Source: Tannerellaceae bacterium
GTDB taxonomy: Bacteria > Bacteroidota > Bacteroidia > Bacteroidales > Tannerellaceae
DNA: 12,259 bases
Assembly: GCA_031267205.1 (NCBI GenBank)
Contig: JAIRZN010000039.1
Span: 1 to 12,259 of the forward strand
Direction of reading: 5' to 3'
A program made the position numbers and the translations under genes. Below, piece by piece: positions 1 to 7,809 of the stretch; the first letter of the stretch is position 1, and every line of letters starts with the position of its first letter. The notes beneath the pieces are model-generated. The model was not told the DNA's origin. It did no database searches and saw nothing but the letters and a program-made list of their open reading frames with translations.

Positions 1-981
1 GTGGAGCTGATGATGAAAGGTGAGAAGAAATACGGAGTAGTCACCCAGATGGGCAACCAGGGGCACTCTGACGCCAACTATTTCCAGTTTAAAGCCTGGC
101 ATGAAGCCGGTATCATCAAAGACGTTACGGCAGTTACCGCCCACATGAACAACTCGCGCCGCTGGCACGAATTGGATCCGAAAATCACCCGTTTCCCCGC
201 CGCCGAACCATTACCGCAGACGCTCGAATGGGACACATGGCTGGGCGTTGTCAAACATCATGACTACAACCCTGATTTCGTGAACGGACAATGGCGTTGC
301 TGGTATGACTTCGGAATGGGCGCTTTGGGCGACTGGGGGGCGCATATATTGGACACTATTCATCAATTCCTGGATTTGGGATTGCCGTATGAAATCAATC
401 CAACCTATCTTAAAGATCATAATCCGTTCTTCTTCCCCATGTCGTCGACTATCCTGTTTAAATTCCCGGAACGGGGAAAGATGCCGGCCGTAGATGTAAC
501 CTGGTATGACGGACTTGACAATATACCGGCAGTGCCGGAAGGATACGGCATATCGGAAATAGACCCCAATATCCCGTCCGTAGCAGGAGGGAAGATACAG
601 CCCATGAAACTTAATCCGGGGAAAGAGATTTATACGAAAACGCTGACCTTCAAAGGCGGCTCACACGGCAGCATACTGTCAATTATCCCGGAAGCAAAGG
701 CTAAGGAAATGGCGCCACGTCTGCCGGAAATACCCAAAAGCCCGTCGAATCACTACGCTAACTTCTTGCTTAGTTGCATGGGCAAGGAGAAACCCCGCTC
801 GCCATTCTCCATTGCCGGACCTTTGAGTCAGGTATTCTGCCTTGGCGTACTTAGCCAGCAACTAGGCGAAAAGCTATTGTTCGACAGGGAAACCAAACGA
901 ATTACCAACAATGCCTTCGCCAACCAAATGCTCTTTGGAGACCTTCCGAGGAAAGGATGGGAAGACTACTATAAAATCTAG
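1..981 (+). CDS. Gfo/Idh/MocA family oxidoreductase, 5'-truncated by window edge
   Basis: This is the C-terminal part of an NAD(P)-dependent sugar-type oxidoreductase. The reading frame is open from base 1, and the N-terminal Rossmann dinucleotide-binding half with its EKP motif is absent, so the gene almost certainly begins upstream. The GTG at base 1 is therefore probably an internal Val codon. Visible family features are TQMGNQGHS near residues 15-23 and GDWGAHILD near 110-118, which matches the D-x-G-x-H-x-x-D helix carrying the likely catalytic His (about residue 115). The substrate-binding C-terminal domain follows. The visible 326 residues fit the last three quarters of the roughly 430-480 residue members common in Bacteroidota. 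Such enzymes oxidise or reduce sugars, inositols or glycosides; the actual substrate cannot be read from the sequence. A terminator directly follows, so the gene is the last of its transcription unit. Confidence in the family is high. Confidence 0.9.
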   Translation: MELMMKGEKKYGVVTQMGNQGHSDANYFQFKAWHEAGIIKDVTAVTAHMNNSRRWHELDPKITRFPAAEPLPQTLEWDTWLGVVKHHDYNPDFVNGQWRCWYDFGMGALGDWGAHILDTIHQFLDLGLPYEINPTYLKDHNPFFFPMSSTILFKFPERGKMPAVDVTWYDGLDNIPAVPEGYGISEIDPNIPSVAGGKIQPMKLNPGKEIYTKTLTFKGGSHGSILSIIPEAKAKEMAPRLPEIPKSPSNHYANFLLSCMGKEKPRSPFSIAGPLSQVFCLGVLSQQLGEKLLFDRETKRITNNAFANQMLFGDLPRKGWEDYYKI

Positions 982-1004
982 TCTATCCACCGTTAATTCA
1001 TACG

Positions 1005-1046
1005 AAGGCGCAGATTTTGCAGATTGCAGAATCCGCGCCTTTTTTA
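1005..1046 (+). terminator. Intrinsic terminator after the oxidoreductase gene
   Basis: A 7-bp perfect stem pairs AAGGCGC (1005-1011) with GCGCCTT (1035-1041). After one A/C mismatch it extends with GATT (1013-1016) against AATC (1030-1033). The 3' arm runs straight into a six-T tract (1040-1045). It lies 24 nt after the TAG stop and before the parC promoter, as expected for a rho-independent terminator separating the two transcription units. Confidence 0.85.
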
Positions 1047-1077
1047 TTGCTCATGGTATAGTTTCGGGAAATTTGCG

Positions 1078-1085
1078 TAAGTTTG
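1078..1085 (+). promoter_or_regulatory. Candidate parC promoter -7 element
   Basis: TAAGTTTG is an exact match to the Bacteroides primary-sigma -7 consensus TAnnTTTG. It lies 32 nt before the parC ATG and just after the terminator of the previous gene. No good -33 TTTG box is seen at the usual 19-21 nt distance; TTTC at 1062-1065 is only 12 nt away. The promoter call therefore rests on the -7 box and its position. Confidence 0.5.
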
Positions 1086-1117
1086 CGGAGCTTGTTTTAA
1101 AAAGATAATTACGCTAT

Positions 1118-3832
1118 ATGGAGTTTGAAGATTTTAAAGCGGAAGGATATAACAAAACCCCATCTTCTTCGGAAATGAATGAAGATGAATTTGAAGCTTA
1201 CGAAAAACATTCGGATTATAAAACGCCGGGAAATGATGATAAAATAGTCTACCATCTTTCCGGGATGTATAAAAACTGGTTCCTTGATTACGCTTCTTAT
1301 GTCATTCTCGAACGCGCCGTTCCACATATCAATGACGGACTGAAACCTGTACAACGCCGCATCCTGCACTCCATGAAACGCTTAGACGACGGACGCTACA
1401 ACAAGGTTGCCAATATCGTAGGACATACCATGCAATTTCATCCCCACGGAGATGCCTCGATAGGTGATGCGCTGGTTCAGTTAGGCCAAAAAGACTTGCT
1501 CATCGACTGCCAGGGAAACTGGGGTAACATACTCACAGGCGACGGCGCTGCCGCTTCCCGTTATATAGAAGCAAGACTCTCAGGCTTTGCGCTCGAGACG
1601 ATTTTCAACCCGAAAACAACGCTGTGGCAGCCCTCTTATGACGGACGAAACAAAGAACCTGTAACTCTGCCGGTAAAATTCCCTTTACTATTGGCGCAAG
1701 GAGTGGAAGGCATCGCCGTAGGCCTTTCCTCAAAGATTCTTCCACATAATTTCAACGAACTGTTAGACGCTTCCATCGCCTGCCTGAAAGGCGAATCATT
1801 CATATTGTATCCCGACTTCCAGACAGGAGGGTATATTGATGTCGGCAGATACAATGACGGCGAAAGGGGCGGATCGGTGAAGGTTCGCGCAAAAATCAGC
1901 AAGCTTGATTCCAGGACGCTCGTCATCAGTGAAGTCCCATACGGAAGAACAACCTCCTCGCTGATCGAATCCATCCTCAAGGCCAATGACAAGGGGAAAA
2001 TAAAAATAAAAAAAGTCGACGATAACACTGCCGGAAGCGTAGAGATACTAATACACCTGATGCCGGGAACTTCGCCGGATAAAACCATCGACGCATTATA
2101 TGCGTTCTCGGATTGCGAAGTAAGCATCTCGCCCAATTGTTGCATCATTAAGGACAAAAAGCCCCATTTCCTCGCCGTTAGCGATGTATTGCGCCATTCT
2201 GCCGATAACACCCTCGCTTTGTTGCGCTCTGAATTGGAAATACAGAAAGCGGAAAAAGAAGAAACGCTCTTCTTTGCCTCGCTGGAGAAAATTTTCATAG
2301 AGGAACGCATATATAAAGACAAGGAATTTGAGAATGCCAAAAGCATGGATAGGGCAGTTGCCCACATAAACCTGCGCCTCGAACCTTTTAAAGAAAGCCT
2401 TATCCGCGACATAACGCGCGACGACATCCTGCGCCTTATGGAAATCAAGATGGGACGCATACTAAAATTCAATTCGGATAAAAGCAACGCCCTGATTGTC
2501 CAGATAAAGAAAGACATCAAGCAGATAGACCATCATTTGAAAAATATCGTCGCATACACTATCGGATGGTTTGCCGGTCTGAAAGAAAAATACGGCGCAA
2601 ATTATCCGCGCAGAACGGAGATACGCAACCTGGACGCCATAGAAGCCGTGAAAGTAGTGGAGGCCAACGAAAAACTATATATAAACCGGGCGGAAGGATT
2701 CATCGGCATGTCACTTAAAAAAGACGAATTTGTCTGCAACTGCTCGGACATGGATGATATTATCATCTTCTACCGCACCGGAGTTTATAAAATCGTGAGG
2801 GTGGCTGACAAAATGTTTATAGGGAAAGACGTCATACACCTCAACGTCTTTTCGCGAAACGACAACAGGACAATCTACAACGTAGTCTACCGGGACGGCA
2901 AAATGGGAGCCAATTTTATCAAACGTTTTAATGTCACCGGTATCAACAGGGACAAGGAATACTTCCTCACCAAAGGCACGGAAGGCTCGCGTATATTGTA
3001 CTTCAGCGTCAATCCCAATGGAGAGGCCGAAACAATAAAGGTTATCCTCAAACCCAAGCCCCGGCAAAAACTGCTTGTCTTTGAAAAAGACTTCAGCGAA
3101 GTAGGCATAAAAGCACGCAACGCAATGGGCAACATACTGACAAAAGCCGAAATACACAAGATAACCCTCAAGCAAAAAGGACGATCCACACTCGGCGGCA
3201 GGTTAGTATGGTTCGACTGGACCGTATTGCGCCTCAACTACGACGGACGGGGAGATGAACTGGGCGAATTTCAATCCGACAACCTGATACTCGTTGTCCT
3301 GCGGAACGGCGATTTCTATACCACCAATTTCGACCTCAGCAATCATTACGAAGACAACATACTGACAATAGAAAAATATAACCCCTCAAAGATATGGACA
3401 GCCGTTTTCTTTGACGCAGACCAAGGATACCGCTACCTGAAACGTTTCCAGTTGGAAGATATAAATAACCGCAAGCAGAACTTTGTCAGCGACAATCCGG
3501 ACAGCCGGCTCTTCCTGCTCACGGACGAACTTTACCCGCGAATAGAAGTCGTCTTCGGAGGAAACGACGCCACACGCGAACCCTTGATTATAGACGTAGA
3601 AGAGTTTATCAAGGTGAAAAGCTTCAAGGCAAGAGGCAAACGCATATCCTCACACGAAATACAAACCATAAACGAACTGGAACCTATACGATGCACCTCT
3701 GATACCGAACCCGCTCCCGAAAAGCCGGAGCCTGAAATCAAAGAAGAAAAAGGACAAGAGCCGGAACAGGTAAAAAGCAACTCGGACATCATTGACGAAA
3801 TTACCGGGCAGATGAAATTATTTGACGAATAA
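1118..3832 (+). CDS. parC: DNA topoisomerase IV subunit A (ParC-type)
   Basis: This is a type IIA topoisomerase A subunit that breaks and rejoins DNA through a 5'-phosphotyrosine link; with ParE it decatenates daughter chromosomes. The 904 residues show the winged-helix breakage domain: KPVQRRILHSM at 76-86, the quinolone-determining segment HPHGDASIGDAL at 108-119, and AAASRYIEARLS around the catalytic Arg148-Tyr149 pair. A tower and coiled-coil region and a beta-pinwheel C-terminal domain follow. No canonical GyrA box (QRRGGKG) is present; the C-terminal domain instead ends in a KARGKRISSHEI-type segment, favouring ParC over GyrA. The last ~45 residues are a low-complexity Glu/Pro/Lys tail. 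The ATG at 1118 gives the full N-terminus behind an A-rich leader. It is first in a cluster with the genes at 3836 and 4621. No parE is visible here; the B subunit at 5854 is GyrB-like. Confidence 0.92.
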   Translation: MEFEDFKAEGYNKTPSSSEMNEDEFEAYEKHSDYKTPGNDDKIVYHLSGMYKNWFLDYASYVILERAVPHINDGLKPVQRRILHSMKRLDDGRYNKVANIVGHTMQFHPHGDASIGDALVQLGQKDLLIDCQGNWGNILTGDGAAASRYIEARLSGFALETIFNPKTTLWQPSYDGRNKEPVTLPVKFPLLLAQGVEGIAVGLSSKILPHNFNELLDASIACLKGESFILYPDFQTGGYIDVGRYNDGERGGSVKVRAKISKLDSRTLVISEVPYGRTTSSLIESILKANDKGKIKIKKVDDNTAGSVEILIHLMPGTSPDKTIDALYAFSDCEVSISPNCCIIKDKKPHFLAVSDVLRHSADNTLALLRSELEIQKAEKEETLFFASLEKIFIEERIYKDKEFENAKSMDRAVAHINLRLEPFKESLIRDITRDDILRLMEIKMGRILKFNSDKSNALIVQIKKDIKQIDHHLKNIVAYTIGWFAGLKEKYGANYPRRTEIRNLDAIEAVKVVEANEKLYINRAEGFIGMSLKKDEFVCNCSDMDDIIIFYRTGVYKIVRVADKMFIGKDVIHLNVFSRNDNRTIYNVVYRDGKMGANFIKRFNVTGINRDKEYFLTKGTEGSRILYFSVNPNGEAETIKVILKPKPRQKLLVFEKDFSEVGIKARNAMGNILTKAEIHKITLKQKGRSTLGGRLVWFDWTVLRLNYDGRGDELGEFQSDNLILVVLRNGDFYTTNFDLSNHYEDNILTIEKYNPSKIWTAVFFDADQGYRYLKRFQLEDINNRKQNFVSDNPDSRLFLLTDELYPRIEVVFGGNDATREPLIIDVEEFIKVKSFKARGKRISSHEIQTINELEPIRCTSDTEPAPEKPEPEIKEEKGQEPEQVKSNSDIIDEITGQMKLFDE

Positions 3833-3835
3833 GCG

Positions 3836-4624
3836 ATGAAAAAACTTATCGTATGCCTGAGTCTCGTCTCTTGCCCGCTATCCGCACAATTCAACAGCGA
3901 AACAGTTCAACGCGGAATGAACGAAGGAACGTTAGTCGGGTTAGGCACATCATCAGTAAAAGACACCTACCTTTCGCCCTTCACCTACACCGGTTGGGGA
4001 GCGCGCATCTTTAACGAACGAATGACCCTGCTCCGCAATATGCGCTTCTCCCGGCAACAAATAATCAGCGTAGACATATCATCCACCAAGAATCCGGCAG
4101 AGAATGTCAACGACTTCGGAGCCTTCGTCGATTATACCTTAGCATATCACTATCGCGTCCCCACGGGGGCGAACTTCCGCTTCCTGCCCGGAGCATTCGC
4201 CCATCTGATGGGAGGCTTTATATATAATACGCGCAACGGGAACAACCCCCTATCCGCAAAAATTGACATCGACGCAGGGTTTTCCATCATCATGTTTCAC
4301 ACTTTCCGGATGAACAAATACCCCATCATACTGCGCTATCAGGGAGAAATACCTTTCGCAGGCGTATTCTTCTCGCCTCCTTATAAGAGCTCATATTATG
4401 AAATCTTCAACGAAGGAAACACCTCGCATATCATCGCATTGAACTCTTTCCATAACAAGATGGCGCTGAGAAACTACGTCTCGCTGGATATTCCTGTCCA
4501 CAACGCTACGCTTCGCTTTGGATACTTGAACGGTTTCTATTATTCAAATAAAAATTTTCTTGAAACACGAATCTTTTCCAATACGTTTATGATTGGATGG
4601 GTTAAAAATTTTGTGCTGCTATGA
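3836..4624 (+). CDS. DUF3316-like exported, probably outer-membrane, protein
   Basis: This 262-residue exported protein has no assigned biochemical role. It starts with MKKLIVCLSLVSCPLSA and a likely signal-peptidase I site after Ala17, leaving mature QFN. LVSC at 10-13 could alternatively be read as a lipobox, but the A-Q junction is the common form in this phylum. The mature chain alternates aromatic and polar residues in beta-strand-like segments with repeated Gly and Tyr, and ends in a hydrophobic stretch (GWVKNFVLL), resembling a small beta-barrel. The overall pattern resembles the DUF3316 family of Bacteroidota, recognised from memory and not by a search. It starts 3 nt after parC and overlaps the next gene by 4 nt (ATGA), so it is probably co-transcribed and translationally coupled with both. 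Confidence 0.75.
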   Translation: MKKLIVCLSLVSCPLSAQFNSETVQRGMNEGTLVGLGTSSVKDTYLSPFTYTGWGARIFNERMTLLRNMRFSRQQIISVDISSTKNPAENVNDFGAFVDYTLAYHYRVPTGANFRFLPGAFAHLMGGFIYNTRNGNNPLSAKIDIDAGFSIIMFHTFRMNKYPIILRYQGEIPFAGVFFSPPYKSSYYEIFNEGNTSHIIALNSFHNKMALRNYVSLDIPVHNATLRFGYLNGFYYSNKNFLETRIFSNTFMIGWVKNFVLL

Positions 4625-5664
4625 AACGGTATCCGGCAAAGGCTTTCATTTTTTACATCTGCCTAACGGCAGTAAGCTGCTTACTTAGCTGCGAGATGGA
4701 GGATGAATTTGACGACTCTCCTGAAAAGAACTTTGAGGCCTGCTGGCAGATATTGAACGATAATTACTGCTTCTTCGACTATAAGCAAATAGATTGGGAC
4801 GCTATACATGATAAGTACATGCCCATGATTCATGATGCAACCGACGAGCGGGAATTGTTTCAGATATTATCGTCGATGACTCAGGAATTGCAGGACGGAC
4901 ATGTGAATGTGATATCAAAATATTTCTACTCCACTTACGACGGATGGTTTCAGTCCTATCCCTCCAACTTTGACTGGAATATCATACAGAATTATTACCG
5001 CGATGGGCAACGCGCAGGCTATTACGACGAAATACGCTATGCCGGCCTATCCGGCAACAGGATCGGTTACATCTATTACGGTAGCTTCAATGAAAGTATA
5101 CTGGAGTCGGAATTAAATAAAATATTCGACTCCTTCAAAGAATGTAAAGGCCTCATTATCGACGTCCGGGACAACGGTGGCGGTTCGTTGACCAACTCCG
5201 ACCGTTTAGCCTCACGTTTCCTCGACCAAAAAACACTCTGCGGATATATCCAGCACAAAACAGGAAAAGGGCATCAAGACTTCTCCAAACCATATCCGCT
5301 ATACCTGGAGCCTTCCCACGGCGATTTATGGCTCAAGCCCGTCATTGTATTAACCAACCGGAGGTGTTTCAGCGCAGCGAATAATTTCGTCAGCAAGATG
5401 CACGTACTACCTAACGTACAGACATTAGGAGGCAGCACAGGAGGCGGTAGCGGATTCCCGTTCACATCGGAATTACCCAACGGATGGCGCATACGTTTCT
5501 CAACCAGCCCTATATTAGACATCAACAAACAACATACCGAATTCGGCATCGAACCTGACATACTCGTCGCCTTAGCCTCCGAAGATGTGGAAAAAGGAGA
5601 AGACACCCTGATAGAAAAAGCCGTCCGGTTATTATTATCAACAGACTCCACACAATCAAAATAA
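4621..5664 (+). CDS. S41-family peptidase lipoprotein
   Basis: This is a predicted envelope-anchored serine peptidase of the S41 (tricorn / C-terminal-processing) group. A hydrophobic signal segment ends in the lipobox LLSC, with Cys24 the likely acylated residue, followed by the acidic EMEDEFDD; in Bacteroidota such acidic residues often mark surface export. The N-terminal helical part carries LQDGHVNV, with His94 a candidate catalytic base. The core has DVRDNGGGS (181-189), the nucleophile region NRRCFSAANNF with Ser251, then GGSTGGGSGFP (270-280) and GIEPDI (309-314). The Lys of the classic Ser-Lys dyad, expected about 25 residues after the Ser, is not seen, and the usual SAxE Glu is Asn, so it belongs to a Ser/His-type subgroup or is catalytically altered. 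About 50 residues separate His94 from the core, too few for a PDZ domain. Its ATG overlaps the stop of the preceding exported protein. Confidence 0.88.
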   Translation: MKRYPAKAFIFYICLTAVSCLLSCEMEDEFDDSPEKNFEACWQILNDNYCFFDYKQIDWDAIHDKYMPMIHDATDERELFQILSSMTQELQDGHVNVISKYFYSTYDGWFQSYPSNFDWNIIQNYYRDGQRAGYYDEIRYAGLSGNRIGYIYYGSFNESILESELNKIFDSFKECKGLIIDVRDNGGGSLTNSDRLASRFLDQKTLCGYIQHKTGKGHQDFSKPYPLYLEPSHGDLWLKPVIVLTNRRCFSAANNFVSKMHVLPNVQTLGGSTGGGSGFPFTSELPNGWRIRFSTSPILDINKQHTEFGIEPDILVALASEDVEKGEDTLIEKAVRLLLSTDSTQSK

Positions 5665-5668
5665 CCGA

Positions 5669-5778
5669 GGTCGGCGCATCTAATTGACGAAAAATAACTA
5701 AGAGGACTTCCGCAAGACGTTTTCTTGGAGAAGATGCAGCTTTTCTGAAAATTATCGATGAACTTAGATGCGTCGGCC
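5669..5778. repeat. Long imperfect inverted repeat in the gap before gyrB
   Basis: The arms GGTCGGCGCATCTAA (5669-5683) and TTAGATGCGTCGGCC (5764-5778) can form 15 consecutive base pairs in RNA, two of them G-U; as DNA they match at 13 of 15 positions. Pairing continues weakly inward (TT/AA, then CGA with TCG), and a small hairpin at 5730-5745 sits inside the 80-nt loop. No T tract follows the right arm, so it does not look like a simple terminator. It could be a structured RNA or 3'-end stabiliser of the upstream transcript, or a small element with terminal inverted repeats. No coding potential is seen. Confidence 0.6.
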
Positions 5779-5799
5779 CTGGTAATGAGCGGCGACCGG

Positions 5800-5830
5800 T
5801 TTCGGGAGCGGGAAATTTTTCGTACCTTTG
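5800..5830 (+). promoter_or_regulatory. gyrB promoter, Bacteroides type
   Basis: TTTC at 5800-5803 resembles the -33 box, and TACCTTTG at 5823-5830 is an exact -7 consensus (TAnnTTTG); the spacer is 19 nt, within the expected 19-21. Transcription would start near 5837, giving a leader of about 17 nt before the ATG at 5854. This argues against the longer reading frame from 5758, whose start lies upstream of the promoter. Confidence 0.75.
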
Positions 5831-5853
5831 TTAGGTTTTTTAATAATAACAGT

Positions 5854-7809
5854 ATGAGTGAAGAAATTAAGAATACGAGTGAAGCGTACTCGGCGGACAG
5901 TATACAGGTTCTCGAAGGCTTGGAGGCGGTGCGGAAGAGGCCGGCGATGTATATCGGCGACATCAGTGAAAAGGGTTTGCATCATTTAGTTTACGAAGTA
6001 GTCGACAACTCAATCGACGAGGCCCTGGCCGGGTATTGTACGAACATCGACGTGACGATAAACGAGGACAATTCCGTGAAAGTAGTAGACAACGGGCGCG
6101 GTATCCCGGTGGATTTCCACGAGAAAGAAGGCAAATCGGCCCTCGAAGTGGTGCTGACCGTACTGCACGCGGGCGGGAAGTTCGACAAGGGCAGTTACAA
6201 GGTTTCGGGCGGCCTGCACGGTGTCGGCGTGTCCTGCGTCAACGGACTTTCGAGCTACCTGAGGGCAGAAGTATGTCGTGACGGCAAAGTTTATATGATG
6301 GACTTCTCCTGCGGGCAGAAACTGCACGAATTGGAGGTAACGGGCGAATCGGTCTCGACAGGCACAACGATTACGTTCCTCCCCGACAATTCCATATTCA
6401 CAGTCCTGGAATATCGCTACGACATCCTGGCCACGCGCTTGCGCGAACTGGCATTCCTGAACGCCGGCGTCACGCTGACGCTCACCGACAGGCGCGTAAT
6501 GAAGGAAGACGGCGTCTACCGGACGGAAACTTTCCTGTCGGAAGAAGGGCTAAAGGAATTTGTCCGCTACATCGACCATTCAAAAGAAAAACTGATACCG
6601 GACGTGATACATATCGTCACCGAAAAGCAGGGCGTGCCCGTAGAGGTGGCCATGACCTACAATACATCGTACAACGAGAGCGTATACTCCTACGTCAACG
6701 ATATTAACACCATCGAAGGCGGCACCCACCTGTCAGGATTCCGCCGCGCCCTCACACGGACGCTTAAGAAGTATGCCGAAGACGCGAAACTGCTCGAAAA
6801 GGCTAAGGTGGAGATTCAGGGCGACGATTTCCGCGAGGGACTGACCGCCGTAATCTCCATCAAGGTTGCGGAGCCTCAGTTTGAGGGCCAGACAAAGACC
6901 AAACTGGGCAACAGCGAAGTGACAGGGGCTGTGGATATGGCCGTAGGCGAGGCTCTGGGTTATTACCTGGAGGAACATCCGAAGGAAGCCAAGATCATCG
7001 TCGACAAGGTCATACTGGCGGCCCAGGCGCGGCAGGCGGCCCGTAAAGCGCGTGAATTAGTGCAACGCAAGTCGCCCATGAGCGGCGGCGGACTTCCGGG
7101 AAAACTTGCCGACTGCTCGTCGCGCATAGCGGAAGACTGCGAGCTGTTCCTCGTCGAGGGCGACTCGGCCGGCGGTACGGCGAAGCAAGGGCGCGATCGC
7201 ATGTTCCAGGCCATACTCCCGCTGCGCGGTAAGATACTTAACGTCGAGAAAGCGATGGAACACAAGATATTCGAAAGCGAAGAGATACAAAACATCTTCC
7301 GCGCCATGGGCGTCTCGATAGGAACGGAAGAAGACCCGAAGGAGTTGAACCTTGTCAAACTGAGATACCACAAGATTATCATCATGACCGATGCCGACGT
7401 CGACGGCAGCCATATCGCAACGCTGATACTGACCTTCTTCTTCCGACGTATGCGCGCGCTGATCAACAACGGCTACGTATATCTCGCAACACCGCCACTG
7501 TACCTGTGCAAGAAGGGTAAGACGGAAGAATACTGCTGGACGGACCAGCAGCGGCAGGTTTTTATAGACCGCTACGGAGGCGGGAACGAGAACCAGGTGC
7601 ACACGCAGCGTTACAAAGGTCTCGGCGAGATGAACGACCATCAGCTTTGGGATACAACCATGAATCCCGAAAACCGTACCCTTAAGCAAATAACCATCGA
7701 AAGCGCAGCCGAAGCCGACCAGGTATTCGCTATGCTGATGGGCGAGGAAGTCGCCCCGCGCCGTGAGTTTATCGAAGAAAACGCTACATACGCCAATATA
7801 GATGCATAA
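5854..7809 (+). CDS. gyrB: DNA gyrase subunit B
   Basis: This is the ATPase subunit of DNA gyrase, which with GyrA introduces negative supercoils. The 651-residue protein shows the full GHKL ATPase site: YEVVDNS with Glu48 and Asn52, DNGRGIP at 79-85 with Asp79, and GGLHGVG at 119-125. The transducer domain contains QTKTKLGN near 346-353. The TOPRIM metal site comprises LVEGDSAGG (433-441, Glu435) and DADVDG (513-518), and QRYKGLGEMN (585-594) marks the C-terminal end. The length fits short GyrB proteins without the TOPRIM insertion of Escherichia coli. The ATG at 5854 is preferred because the promoter lies at 5800-5830 and the upstream 32 codons (from 5758) lack GyrB homology and cross the inverted repeat. 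It heads a cluster with the next three genes. No gyrA is in the window. Confidence 0.96.
   Translation: MSEEIKNTSEAYSADSIQVLEGLEAVRKRPAMYIGDISEKGLHHLVYEVVDNSIDEALAGYCTNIDVTINEDNSVKVVDNGRGIPVDFHEKEGKSALEVVLTVLHAGGKFDKGSYKVSGGLHGVGVSCVNGLSSYLRAEVCRDGKVYMMDFSCGQKLHELEVTGESVSTGTTITFLPDNSIFTVLEYRYDILATRLRELAFLNAGVTLTLTDRRVMKEDGVYRTETFLSEEGLKEFVRYIDHSKEKLIPDVIHIVTEKQGVPVEVAMTYNTSYNESVYSYVNDINTIEGGTHLSGFRRALTRTLKKYAEDAKLLEKAKVEIQGDDFREGLTAVISIKVAEPQFEGQTKTKLGNSEVTGAVDMAVGEALGYYLEEHPKEAKIIVDKVILAAQARQAARKARELVQRKSPMSGGGLPGKLADCSSRIAEDCELFLVEGDSAGGTAKQGRDRMFQAILPLRGKILNVEKAMEHKIFESEEIQNIFRAMGVSIGTEEDPKELNLVKLRYHKIIIMTDADVDGSHIATLILTFFFRRMRALINNGYVYLATPPLYLCKKGKTEEYCWTDQQRQVFIDRYGGGNENQVHTQRYKGLGEMNDHQLWDTTMNPENRTLKQITIESAAEADQVFAMLMGEEVAPRREFIEENATYANIDA

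Noticed and set aside
911..1108. 65-codon plus-strand frame across the oxidoreductase end and the gap
   Set aside because: It starts inside the oxidoreductase gene and runs through the terminator hairpin; no homology or start signal supports it.
1636..2520. 294-codon open frame on the minus strand inside parC
   Set aside because: Its Ser/Arg/Leu-rich translation has no recognisable domain and lies wholly opposite the topoisomerase coding sequence.
5669..5778. Intrinsic terminator of the parC-S41 cluster
   Set aside because: The loop is 80 nt and no T tract follows the right arm, so it does not fit a simple rho-independent terminator, although some role in transcript ending is not excluded.
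5758..5853. Upstream extension of the gyrB frame starting at ATG 5758
   Set aside because: The extra 32 residues do not resemble GyrB, they cross the right arm of the inverted repeat and the promoter at 5800-5830, and the ATG at 5854 gives the usual GyrB N-terminus.
5665..5853. Replication origin next to gyrB
   Set aside because: No cluster of DnaA boxes is present, and dnaA, dnaN and recF are absent from the neighbourhood.
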